A DNA stretch of 31,924 nucleotides, from NCBI GenBank assembly GCA_016841005.1, contig JAEORG010000295.1, forward strand, positions 1-31,924, written 5' to 3'. This document shows positions 25,398-31,924 of the stretch, in pieces (within the stretch, counting starts at the first letter, position 1; every line of letters begins with the position of its first letter). This stretch comes from Candidatus Thorarchaeota archaeon (GTDB lineage Archaea; Asgardarchaeota; Thorarchaeia; Thorarchaeales; Thorarchaeaceae). The notes under the pieces are model-generated. The model was not told where the DNA came from, did no database searches, and was given only the letters and a program-made list of their open reading frames with translations. A program made the position numbers and the translations under genes.

Positions 25398-28352
25398 TTG
25401 GGTCTCTTGAAGCAAAGAATCGCAACTGCACTACTCTTGACATTCCTATTCACAAGTAGTGTTATGGCAATCGTACCAATAGATAGTACATGGGACTCAA
25501 GTATGGCGGCACCTGAATTGGCAAATCAGAATAAACTTTCAGAATCGCTGCTAAACTTGACAATTCCGTATGTAGACAGACATTACGGAATCCCTGATGG
25601 AATAATCGATCCTAAGGAGTATGCATCCAACTATACAGACCCGATTTCAGGAATCACCGTATATCTTGAGCAAAATTCCACAGTACTGTTTGTTGGCTTG
25701 GAAGCAGAAACCACTGGCTGGATTGGTCTTGGCTGGAAGAACTATACAGACAATTTTCAAAGCGAAGGCCTGAATAACTCTGATTTAATTATCGGATACA
25801 CACCCGGGACCGTCTATGACAACATTGAGCGTGTTAGCCCTGATGATACAGTAACAGTGCACTATATCTTAACACTACGCAATGGTACTTTAATTCAGGA
25901 GGGCAATGTTCCTGGCGATGATTCGACCACTCCCATTTCCGAAGAATCTCTCTTACAAGCTTACAAAGATGAGATTATTGGAATGCGAATTGGAGAGGTT
26001 CGGCATTTCATTATTCCAGCAGAAGAGGGGTACAACCAACCTGATCAATTGCTTTATGGATACGACTTGGAATATGTGATCACTCTTACCAGGATAAATA
26101 GCAATTATATCAATCCTGGCGATAGGAGCGAGATTGTGTATAGCGATGAATATGGTATAAGTACCTACCAGCATCAACCTGACACAAATCAGAGTCGAGT
26201 TCTCTTAGCAGATGGTAGTGATAATGGTCAAACCACACGTCTGGAATACTTCATTCAGATGAACAGCACAGACAATCACGACATACCATTTCTGAACTCC
26301 ACAGACATATCTTATCCATTCTTCCTGATGTACGGAAATACAGAGGATATCTATGATTTACCCGCTCAGCACTCAGAATGGGTAACTCCTATAAAGATGA
26401 CATTTCCTTCAAATACTGGCCCTGATATCATCATTAACAGTCCGGAAAATGGAAGTACACATGGATATGTTTCCAAATTATCCATAAATGCGACCGACAA
26501 TACATTTGTACGGAGAGTTCAATATCGAGTTAACGATGAGAACTGGACTGAAATTGAATATGATTTCAAAACCGGCCTTTGGGAAGATTCGATAGACCTT
26601 ACAGAGTATGATCCAGGAACGCAGACTATTTGGGTCAATGCAACTGATGCATCCAATACAACAACCACCAAGTCCATTGGCATCATTGTTGACCGACCTT
26701 ATGCCCCCCTATTAGGAATGAAACTTGATGTCGTACGAACGTATACGACCAAGTTATATCATACTGCTGAAGTACGTGATGTCTTTACTGTTACAAATAA
26801 TGGCTCTGCACCAATCAATGCGATTGAATTCTTTATGACAGAGGAATATGCAAAGCTGATGCTAGCTATCAGTGCTTCAGATGGGACTGCCAATAAACTT
26901 GAAATCATTCAATTAGAAAACTATCAACAATATTATCATTGGAGAGTATACTTCTTTGAACCTATTGGCTTTCAAGAAGTGTATACATTCAGTGTTGTCA
27001 GCTATTACCACTCTACTCATACTATGATTGACTTTGATACAAATTTGTATGAAGTTACATTTCCAAAGTTGCCCACAGTACCATATGTTCTAAGGCGCGC
27101 TCAGTCTGCTATTGAGTTCAGAAGTGGTGATAGTTTAGAAGGTGACGATCCTGGGAATGTTTGGACAAATCTAGCTCCAATGCAAGATGATGTAATGACA
27201 TTCACCATGAACTCTTATACACCCTACATTTTTGCAGATAGGCAGACCGATATCACTCTAGATCCATGGGGATGGATCTACTATCATGAAACTATCTATA
27301 TGGAGAACCTAGGGAATACAAAGGAGAATGTTTTCACATTCACTATTCCCACCTACACAACAACAGTCACAATCTACGATGAGGTTGGTGTTCTTGCAAA
27401 TACTCAACCTGGTGGAACATGGCAGTTGAATACAACTGTGGACCTGCAAATCAATCTTCTAAAAGACCGATTTGGTGACAATGGGTTCTGGCCAGGTTAC
27501 AAATATACTTTCTATATTGATTACAAAGTTCAGATTGCTGGTTATGACGAACAGGTTCCTGAAGGTAACCACATCGAATTTCCAATGGGTCTTTTTGGTG
27601 ATGTTCCCGTAAGGACTCACGAGGTGAACCTAGTTGTCCCATATTCAGTGTCGGTAGCTGATATTTCCGGTGACTATCGTTTGCTTTATGGTATATTCGA
27701 TTCGACTTTTCAATACGAGGTCTATAACACAACTAGGTATAATGCTCCTCAGATTTCTCTTGTCTACACAATGACACTCTCGACTGCAGCACGACCAGTT
27801 CTCTTCTCATTACTCATAGGACTTGTTGCAAGTATCTATGTTCTTCTCAGAAGAGTTGAATTTGAAGAAGGAACCGATTTATCCCGAGAAAGAGAACGAG
27901 CATCTGATACTAGGCAAGCAGGAGCTCCTATTGAGATATTATCCGATTTTGCAAAGACTTACTCACGTAAGACTTCTTTAGCAATGGACCTTGAGAAACT
28001 TGAGTCTGCAAGAAGGAAGGGCAAGGTACGTAAGAAGGAGTTCATGATTCGTGAGCGTGATTTGAAATCACAGATTCAGGAGATTGACTCCGAGCTACCA
28101 GCTCTCAAAGAGGAGCTCTCGAAGTTTGGTGCTAGATATCGAGATCTCATCTCACAGCTTGAACTTCAGGATGAGAAAATTGAGGGTGCAAAAGCTGGTT
28201 TGAAGCAGTTGCTGATTCGAAAGAAGAAACAGAGGATTAGCAGAGCGGCATTTGAGAAGTCAAGACAAGACTATCTTAAGACTATCAAACGGGCGACAAC
28301 TGCTACTGATAGAATCTTATTGACGATTCAGGAAGAAGCAGGAGAAATCTAG
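25398..28352 (+). CDS. ribophorin I (OST1)-like membrane protein with DOMON/FKBP/Ig N-terminal extension
   Basis: A 984-residue exported protein. Signal peptide ~1-24. Residues ~62-135 resemble the first half of a DOMON fold (TGWIGLGW); ~140-233 form an FKBP-like domain (DDTVTVHYILTLRNGT, IIGMRIGEVRHFIIPAEEGY); ~245-335 resemble the second DOMON half (SYPFFLMYGNTEDIYDL). An Ig-like domain follows (~342-432). Residues ~437-795 match the two-repeat luminal region of ribophorin I (AEVRDVFTVTNNGSAP; WIYYHETIYMENLGNTKEN; IYDEVG; PGYKYTFYIDY). Then come one membrane helix (798-818) and a ~165-residue basic coiled-coil tail with a ribophorin-like ending. More than ten N-x-S/T sequons are present. 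The start is TTG 25398, five bases after GGTGAT. FKBP active-site aromatics appear missing, so isomerase activity is doubtful. It is probably an oligosaccharyltransferase-associated subunit; the N-terminal part is of unknown role. Confidence 0.78.
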   Translation: MGLLKQRIATALLLTFLFTSSVMAIVPIDSTWDSSMAAPELANQNKLSESLLNLTIPYVDRHYGIPDGIIDPKEYASNYTDPISGITVYLEQNSTVLFVGLEAETTGWIGLGWKNYTDNFQSEGLNNSDLIIGYTPGTVYDNIERVSPDDTVTVHYILTLRNGTLIQEGNVPGDDSTTPISEESLLQAYKDEIIGMRIGEVRHFIIPAEEGYNQPDQLLYGYDLEYVITLTRINSNYINPGDRSEIVYSDEYGISTYQHQPDTNQSRVLLADGSDNGQTTRLEYFIQMNSTDNHDIPFLNSTDISYPFFLMYGNTEDIYDLPAQHSEWVTPIKMTFPSNTGPDIIINSPENGSTHGYVSKLSINATDNTFVRRVQYRVNDENWTEIEYDFKTGLWEDSIDLTEYDPGTQTIWVNATDASNTTTTKSIGIIVDRPYAPLLGMKLDVVRTYTTKLYHTAEVRDVFTVTNNGSAPINAIEFFMTEEYAKLMLAISASDGTANKLEIIQLENYQQYYHWRVYFFEPIGFQEVYTFSVVSYYHSTHTMIDFDTNLYEVTFPKLPTVPYVLRRAQSAIEFRSGDSLEGDDPGNVWTNLAPMQDDVMTFTMNSYTPYIFADRQTDITLDPWGWIYYHETIYMENLGNTKENVFTFTIPTYTTTVTIYDEVGVLANTQPGGTWQLNTTVDLQINLLKDRFGDNGFWPGYKYTFYIDYKVQIAGYDEQVPEGNHIEFPMGLFGDVPVRTHEVNLVVPYSVSVADISGDYRLLYGIFDSTFQYEVYNTTRYNAPQISLVYTMTLSTAARPVLFSLLIGLVASIYVLLRRVEFEEGTDLSRERERASDTRQAGAPIEILSDFAKTYSRKTSLAMDLEKLESARRKGKVRKKEFMIRERDLKSQIQEIDSELPALKEELSKFGARYRDLISQLELQDEKIEGAKAGLKQLLIRKKKQRISRAAFEKSRQDYLKTIKRATTATDRILLTIQEEAGEI

Positions 28353-28385
28353 TAAATTCCCTTTGCGGAAGTCTTATCAAACTCT

Positions 28386-28406
28386 AGGGGCCCCTTTGGG
28401 GTCCCT
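28386..28406 (+). terminator. GC-rich hairpin between the ribophorin-like and HD-domain genes
   Basis: AGGGGCCCC-TTT-GGGGTCCCT forms a nine-base-pair stem with one G-U pair and a three-base loop, strikingly GC-rich for this AT-rich genome. It starts 33 bases after the ribophorin-like stop and ends 15 bases before the HD-protein ATG, with no U-tract after it. It could end or stabilise the upstream transcript, or modulate translation of the downstream gene, whose GAGGTCC Shine-Dalgarno begins two bases beyond the stem. Confidence 0.4.
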
Positions 28407-28421
28407 TCGAGGTCCTATAAA

Positions 28422-29291
28422 ATGAATAACCATCATGTACTCGAACGAGAGAAAGTCACTCCTCGCGAATTACTCAAACCTAATACCAAAGCTCTAGAGA
28501 TGTATCAATATCTCCATGGGGCTCCAAAAGTACAATCATATCTGAGGACAGCTAATAGAATGGCAGTTTCCAGGCTCGGATATACTGACCATGGTGCAGT
28601 ACATGCAGAGGTAGCAACTTGGAATGCGCTCCGCGTTCTCGATATTCTTGATGTAACATTCAAACCTAATATAGTAGCAGAAGGTATTGGTGATTCTGAT
28701 GATGCAAGACTAGTGGTTCTCGCATCAACTTACCTCCATGATCTTGGAATGGTTATTCATCGGCAGGAGCACTATCAGGCTGCAATTCAACTGGCTCAAC
28801 CAATTTTAGAAATGAAACTAGACCACATCTACGATGACCCGGGTAAATCTGCTGACATCTTATCGGCAATATTGCATGGTATATATTCACATGAAGATGA
28901 TATTCAATGCTTAACCCTTGAGGCAGGTATCACGAAGATAGGCGATGGATGTGATATGACAAAGGGCCGAACGATGGTCCCATTCCATCAAGGTAAGGTC
29001 GACATTCATAGTGTAAGTGCAATGGCGATTAATGACGTGATATTGGAGAAGGGTGAAGACAAGCCTTTGAACATCACAGTTGCTATGGATAATCCAGCAG
29101 GAGTTTTTCAGGTCGAAGCTGTTCTCGTAAAGAAAATATCAACTAGTGGTTTGAAGGACCAAATCAACATCGAGGTCCTTGTCAATGGTGACCGACTTGT
29201 TCTTTCTCAAGTTCGACGGCTTCATCGGGATCATGTTGGAAGCGATGTTGGTGAGATTCCTGTAAGTAGGATGTCCAATAAAGCAGATTAG
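28422..29291 (+). CDS. HD-domain metal-dependent phosphohydrolase
   Basis: A 289-residue protein of the HD superfamily. Ligands visible in order are TDHGAVHAE (H57, H61), LHDLGM (H106, D107), H113 nearby, LHGIYSHED (H152, H157) and the later aspartates in KIGDGCDMTKGR (175-182). The C-terminal ~80 residues form a separate strand-rich domain (INIEVLVNGDRLVLSQVRR). This set occurs in archaeal HD hydrolases acting on nucleotides or phosphomonoesters; the substrate is unknown. The start is ATG 28422, with GAGGTCC seven bases upstream. The gene is preceded by the hairpin at 28386-28406 and followed 39 bases later by a small membrane protein. Confidence 0.8.
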   Translation: MNNHHVLEREKVTPRELLKPNTKALEMYQYLHGAPKVQSYLRTANRMAVSRLGYTDHGAVHAEVATWNALRVLDILDVTFKPNIVAEGIGDSDDARLVVLASTYLHDLGMVIHRQEHYQAAIQLAQPILEMKLDHIYDDPGKSADILSAILHGIYSHEDDIQCLTLEAGITKIGDGCDMTKGRTMVPFHQGKVDIHSVSAMAINDVILEKGEDKPLNITVAMDNPAGVFQVEAVLVKKISTSGLKDQINIEVLVNGDRLVLSQVRRLHRDHVGSDVGEIPVSRMSNKAD

Positions 29292-29330
29292 AAGGTTTTG
29301 TCGGATTATTGATTAGTACTCACTCCTATA

Positions 29331-29591
29331 TTGCATATGGTAGTGATATTGAATAGACAACAAAAAGATGTCGAGTTCTTTAGGTCATGGAATCAACATA
29401 GAAACATCTATTTCACAAGATTAGTAATCGCCATTATCTCAATCTTTGGGCTCTCTTTAATTGGTTACATTTTGTCCCTTCTGAATTTCATACACCTAAT
29501 CATGATTCTTCTTTTTCTTGGACTTTCTGCTCTACTATATTCTATTTATTTTGTTATTAGAAATCCACCAAGAAACGCCTCATTACAATGA
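29331..29591 (+). CDS. small two-helix membrane protein of unknown function
   Basis: An 86-residue protein. The N-terminal ~28 residues are polar and charged (RQQKDVEFFRSWNQHRN). Two hydrophobic segments follow (VIAIISIFGLSLIGYIL and FIHLIMILLFLGLSALLYSI), ending RNPPRNASLQ. The reading could begin at TTG 29331 or ATG 29337, neither with a convincing Shine-Dalgarno. I recognise no family. It lies between the HD-domain gene and tRNA-Gln on the same strand as the former, so it may belong to its transcript. Confidence 0.5.
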   Translation: MHMVVILNRQQKDVEFFRSWNQHRNIYFTRLVIAIISIFGLSLIGYILSLLNFIHLIMILLFLGLSALLYSIYFVIRNPPRNASLQ

Positions 29592-29635
29592 AAAGAAGTA
29601 TCCATCATTGGAGTGCGAAGCAACAAAGTAGAAGT

Positions 29636-29711
29636 TGGTGGCCCCGCCAGGACTCGAACCTGGGTCGCAAGGACCAAAACCTCGCATGATGGACCGCTAC
29701 ACTACGGGGCT
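29636..29711 (-). tRNA. trnQ: tRNA-Gln (anticodon UUG), CCA encoded
   Basis: Reading the minus strand: acceptor AGCCCCG (1-7), D arm with GTGT...ATCAT, anticodon stem CGAGG/CCTTG around loop TTTTGGT whose anticodon is TTG, variable loop CGAC, T arm CCAGG-TTCGAGT-CCTGG, then CGGGGCC, discriminator A and encoded CCA (29636-29638). The body is 73 nucleotides with no intron. A1 is typical of archaeal tRNA-Gln, but here it faces C72 rather than U72, leaving the first acceptor pair mismatched. The other six acceptor pairs are intact. In most archaea this tRNA is charged first with glutamate and amidated by GatDE. Confidence 0.93.
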
Positions 29712-29725
29712 ATTCAGTTGTGGTT

Positions 29726-30040
29726 TTACGCAGCAAGCCCGAAGGGAATTCCATTCTTCAGAATTGAGGAATCTATCTTTTCCTTCCATCTTTCAAGGAA
29801 CTTAGTTTCTTCGATATGTTGCTTTCCTGTCATTCGCAGATTGTCGGGCAACATGCAGGCAATACCGTCAATGACAGGGTACCAACGACCACATTTTGGA
29901 CAAGTCAAGAGTGCTTCGTCAATCTCTTCAACCTGCTCGTCGTCGAGTTCGACCTGGTGAGCCTCAAATATCTTGAGGTTTAGCTCATTTCTGCACTCAC
30001 TTGAGGAGCAGACGAGCATATCCATCAGCCAGTGTTTCAT
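29726..30040 (-). CDS. trm112: Trm112-like zinc protein (methyltransferase activator)
   Basis: A 104-residue Trm112 family protein. The N-terminal MKHWLMDMLVC and the cysteines C11, C16 and C47/C50 (CPKCGRWYPV), followed by IDGIACMLPDNLR, are diagnostic of the YcaR/Trm112 fold. In eukaryotes and haloarchaea Trm112 is the activating partner of several methyltransferases acting on tRNA, rRNA and release factor. The central charged helix and the C-terminal FLERWKEKI extend the fold. The start ATG 30040 lies on the minus strand, divergent from gcvPA, and the stop is 15 bases from tRNA-Gln, so tRNA and gene may share a transcript (Trm112 first). Its partner enzyme is not in the window. Confidence 0.9.
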   Translation of the reverse strand: MKHWLMDMLVCSSSECRNELNLKIFEAHQVELDDEQVEEIDEALLTCPKCGRWYPVIDGIACMLPDNLRMTGKQHIEETKFLERWKEKIDSSILKNGIPFGLAA

Positions 30041-30081
30041 CTTAAATGTCCCCTGTGATGTAGCGTGGGTCTATCTAGATG

Positions 30082-30091
30082 ATTTAAAAAT
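30082..30091 (+). promoter_or_regulatory. TATA-like box upstream of gcvPA
   Basis: ATTTAAAAAT lies about 97 bases before the gcvPA start in the 147-base divergent region shared with the Trm112 gene. The predicted leader of about 75 bases shows only short hairpins (for example GGATG-CT-ATCC); it does not resemble a glycine riboswitch. Confidence 0.4.
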
Positions 30092-30187
30092 AATGCTACG
30101 TACTATTCACTCTTTGGGACAATGCGAAAGGCTAATTGGAGGATGCTATCCGTGCAAAACCAATACAGGATGGTCGGTGTACATTAG

Positions 30188-31582
30188 ATGAGCTGGAAAC
30201 ATCCGTGGATTCCCGTAACAGAGGAATTACAACAGGAGATGATGAAATCCATTGGAAAGATGGATTTCGAAGACTTATTCTGCAACATTCCAGAGAAATT
30301 CAGATTGCAGCGAGATTTGGACCTACCGGATTCTCACTCTGAGATGGAGGTCATTCAGCGGTTAACTGAGCTATCTCTGAAAAACAAACCTGCAAACAAC
30401 GGAAGAGTCTTTCTTGGTGCAGGAATCGCACCACACTATATCCCAACCACAGTGTCCGCACTTGCTGGAAGATCCGAGTTTGTCACATCATATACAAGCT
30501 ATCAACCAGAGATAAGTCAAGGAATGCTTCAGACTTTATTCGAATATCAGAGCTTATTGGCAGAACTACTTGATATCGATGTTGTCAACAGTAGTATGTA
30601 CGATATGGCCACTGCCCTTGCTGAGGCAGTTCGAATGACTGTTCGCGTGAAGAAACGAAACAGGTTTCTAATGCCTGGTTCAGTCAATCCAGAACATCAC
30701 AAAGTAACACTGACCTATACTGAACCTGTTGATATTGAAGTCATGAGAGTAGATTATGACCAAGATACCGGACTTATATCAATTGAAGATCTGAAACAGA
30801 AATTGGACGAAGATGTGGCTGGTGTTTACATTGAAAATCCGAATTATTTTGGAGTACTTGAAACGCAGGTCGATGAGATTTCTAAGATTACGCATGATGC
30901 TGGTGCCTTATTGGTTGTGGGAGTAGATATTACCACTCTTGGAATAATACGACCACCTGGAGATTATGGAGCAGATATCGTAATATCTGAAGGGCAACCC
31001 CTGGGTGTTCCAATGTCATATGGAGGCCCATTACTTGGAGTATTTGGCTGTAGAATGGATAGAAAACTTGTGTATCAGATGCCCGGAAGACTTGTAGGGC
31101 TTACAAAAACATCCGAAGGACCAGAAGAACGTGGTTTTGTACTTACTCTTAGTGCAAGAGAGCAACACATACGAAGAGAAAAAGCTACTAGCAATATATG
31201 CTCAAACCAGGCCCTAATGGCTGTGACTGCTGCAATACATACTTCGTTACTCGGAAAGGTTGGTTATAGACAACTTGGAGAATCAATTCTTTACACTGCA
31301 AATTATGCCGCAAAGAAACTGAATGAAATCAAAGGTGTACACGCACCAGCTATTGGCCCAACGATTTGGAAAGAATTTGTTGTTCAATTTGAAGACTCTG
31401 TTACTGCAGAAGAGGTACATACAAAGTTGCTAGAAAACGGATTTCATGGTGGAAAAATTCTCGTAGATGACTTCCCTGAGTATCCTGAATCAATGCTGTT
31501 TTGCTTCACAGAAATTCATAGTAAAAACACGATTGATGAATTAGTGGATACTATTCGTGGTATTGTAGAGGGAGGTGTCTAA
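30188..31582 (+). CDS. gcvPA: glycine decarboxylase (P-protein) subunit 1
   Basis: A 464-residue alpha subunit of the two-gene form of the glycine cleavage P-protein. Family motifs are FLGAGIAPHYIPTTVSAL, TSYTSYQPEISQGMLQTLFEYQ, VYIENPNYFGVLE, GQPLGVPMSYGGPLLGVFG and TLSAREQHIRREKATSNIC. The PLP-binding lysine resides in the partner subunit. The start is ATG 30188, with GGTGT about six bases upstream. The stop is immediately followed by gcvPB, whose Shine-Dalgarno GGAGGTG lies inside the end of this gene. H-, T- and L-protein genes are not in the window. Confidence 0.96.
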   Translation: MSWKHPWIPVTEELQQEMMKSIGKMDFEDLFCNIPEKFRLQRDLDLPDSHSEMEVIQRLTELSLKNKPANNGRVFLGAGIAPHYIPTTVSALAGRSEFVTSYTSYQPEISQGMLQTLFEYQSLLAELLDIDVVNSSMYDMATALAEAVRMTVRVKKRNRFLMPGSVNPEHHKVTLTYTEPVDIEVMRVDYDQDTGLISIEDLKQKLDEDVAGVYIENPNYFGVLETQVDEISKITHDAGALLVVGVDITTLGIIRPPGDYGADIVISEGQPLGVPMSYGGPLLGVFGCRMDRKLVYQMPGRLVGLTKTSEGPEERGFVLTLSAREQHIRREKATSNICSNQALMAVTAAIHTSLLGKVGYRQLGESILYTANYAAKKLNEIKGVHAPAIGPTIWKEFVVQFEDSVTAEEVHTKLLENGFHGGKILVDDFPEYPESMLFCFTEIHSKNTIDELVDTIRGIVEGGV

Positions 31583-31583
31583 C

Positions 31584-31924
31584 ATGACTCCTGATGCAGA
31601 TTCTAACAGATATCGACAAGCCTATTGGAGAGAACCCACAATCTTCGAGATGTCTGGAAAAGGAGTAGTAGGTCATAAATTCCCAACAATTGACAAAGAG
31701 ATGACAAAGACTGTAGGAGATCTAAAAGACCTAGTCCCTCAATCATTGAGGAGGAGAGAAGCTCCCAATCTTCCAGAGGTTTCAGAACCTGCTATCGTTA
31801 GGCATTACACAAGACTATCTCAGATGAACTACTCTGTATCTCAAGGAACATATCCTCTTGGAAGTTGTACAATGAAATACAACCCAATACAAAATGATGT
31901 TAGCGCGAGTCTTCCTGGATTCGC
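31584..31924 (+). CDS. gcvPB: glycine decarboxylase (P-protein) subunit 2, N-terminal part
   Basis: The reading frame opens at ATG 31584, eight or so bases after GGAGGTG, and continues without a stop to the window edge (113 codons visible). The translated part contains YWREPTIFEMSGKG, IVRHYTRLSQMNYSVSQGTY and PLGSCTMKYNP, all characteristic of the N-terminus of GcvPB. The PLP lysine lies beyond the edge. The gene is translationally close-coupled to gcvPA, with one base between stop and start. Truncated only by the window end. Confidence 0.95.
   Translation, partial: MTPDADSNRYRQAYWREPTIFEMSGKGVVGHKFPTIDKEMTKTVGDLKDLVPQSLRRREAPNLPEVSEPAIVRHYTRLSQMNYSVSQGTYPLGSCTMKYNPIQNDVSASLPGF

Noticed and set aside
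29613..29960. A plus-strand open frame over tRNA-Gln and the Trm112 gene
   Set aside because: It runs antisense through the tRNA and a clear zinc protein; its translation shows no conserved motif.
30041..30187. Glycine riboswitch in front of gcvPA
   Set aside because: The leader is short and lacks the paired conserved aptamer elements; only small hairpins are seen, and glycine riboswitches are mainly bacterial.

Overview
The window is chromosomal DNA from an archaeon, almost certainly an Asgard archaeon; a Thorarchaeia-like lineage is my best guess but is not proven. The archaeal evidence is the set of information-processing genes: aIF2-beta, aIF1A, aEF1-beta, NMD3, RIO1, a Dim2/Pno1-type KH protein, FEN1, topoisomerase VI, a CDC48/VAT ATPase, a Hef-type helicase-nuclease and an archaeal RibL-type nucleotidyltransferase. 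The Asgard evidence is a long membrane protein at 25398-28352. Its second half matches ribophorin I (OST1), a subunit of eukaryotic oligosaccharyltransferase, as I remember that family. I see no CRISPR array, rRNA, transposon or prophage, and no gene-free stretch longer than about 230 bases.

Layout. 62-1081: two winged-helix regulators, with a long imperfect palindrome (318-350) in front of the second. 1088-3400 (minus): Hef-type helicase-nuclease. 3496-3831: a small PRC-barrel-like protein. 3847-5478 (minus): a secreted, membrane-anchored purple-acid-phosphatase-like enzyme. 5531-10177: a metabolic run of deoxyribose-phosphate aldolase with a four-cysteine tail, a tungsten aldehyde:ferredoxin oxidoreductase, and a PAPS-reductase-like protein with PUA and ferredoxin domains. 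10308-11648: a GT-C-like membrane glycosyltransferase. 11645-14610 (minus): RibL-like enzyme, a small winged-helix protein and CDC48, transcribed in the order CDC48, winged helix, RibL. 14841-15303 (minus): aEF1-beta and a 58-residue zinc-ribbon protein.

15445-24187 is a long plus-strand information-processing block: FEN1, an RPA2-like OB/winged-helix protein, aIF2-beta, DUF424, then (after a minus-strand NifX-like gene) NMD3, aIF1A, RIO1, the KH protein, Topo VI-B and Topo VI-A. It brings together replication and repair, translation initiation, ribosome maturation and DNA topology.

24188-28352 holds a divergent pair that looks like N-glycosylation: a GPT/Alg7-like GlcNAc-1-phosphate transferase (minus) and the ribophorin-I-like protein (plus). 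The latter carries an unusual N-terminal extension: a DOMON-like fold that appears to be interrupted by an FKBP-like domain, followed by an Ig-like domain. I consider this the most novel object in the window. 28422-31924 holds an HD-domain protein, a small membrane protein, tRNA-Gln(UUG), a Trm112-like protein, and the two glycine decarboxylase subunits gcvPA and gcvPB; gcvPB runs off the end.

UUG appears to be a very common start codon here. Several genes are best started at UUG because the Shine-Dalgarno spacing and the family N-terminus agree. All family assignments come from motif recognition by eye; no database search was run.
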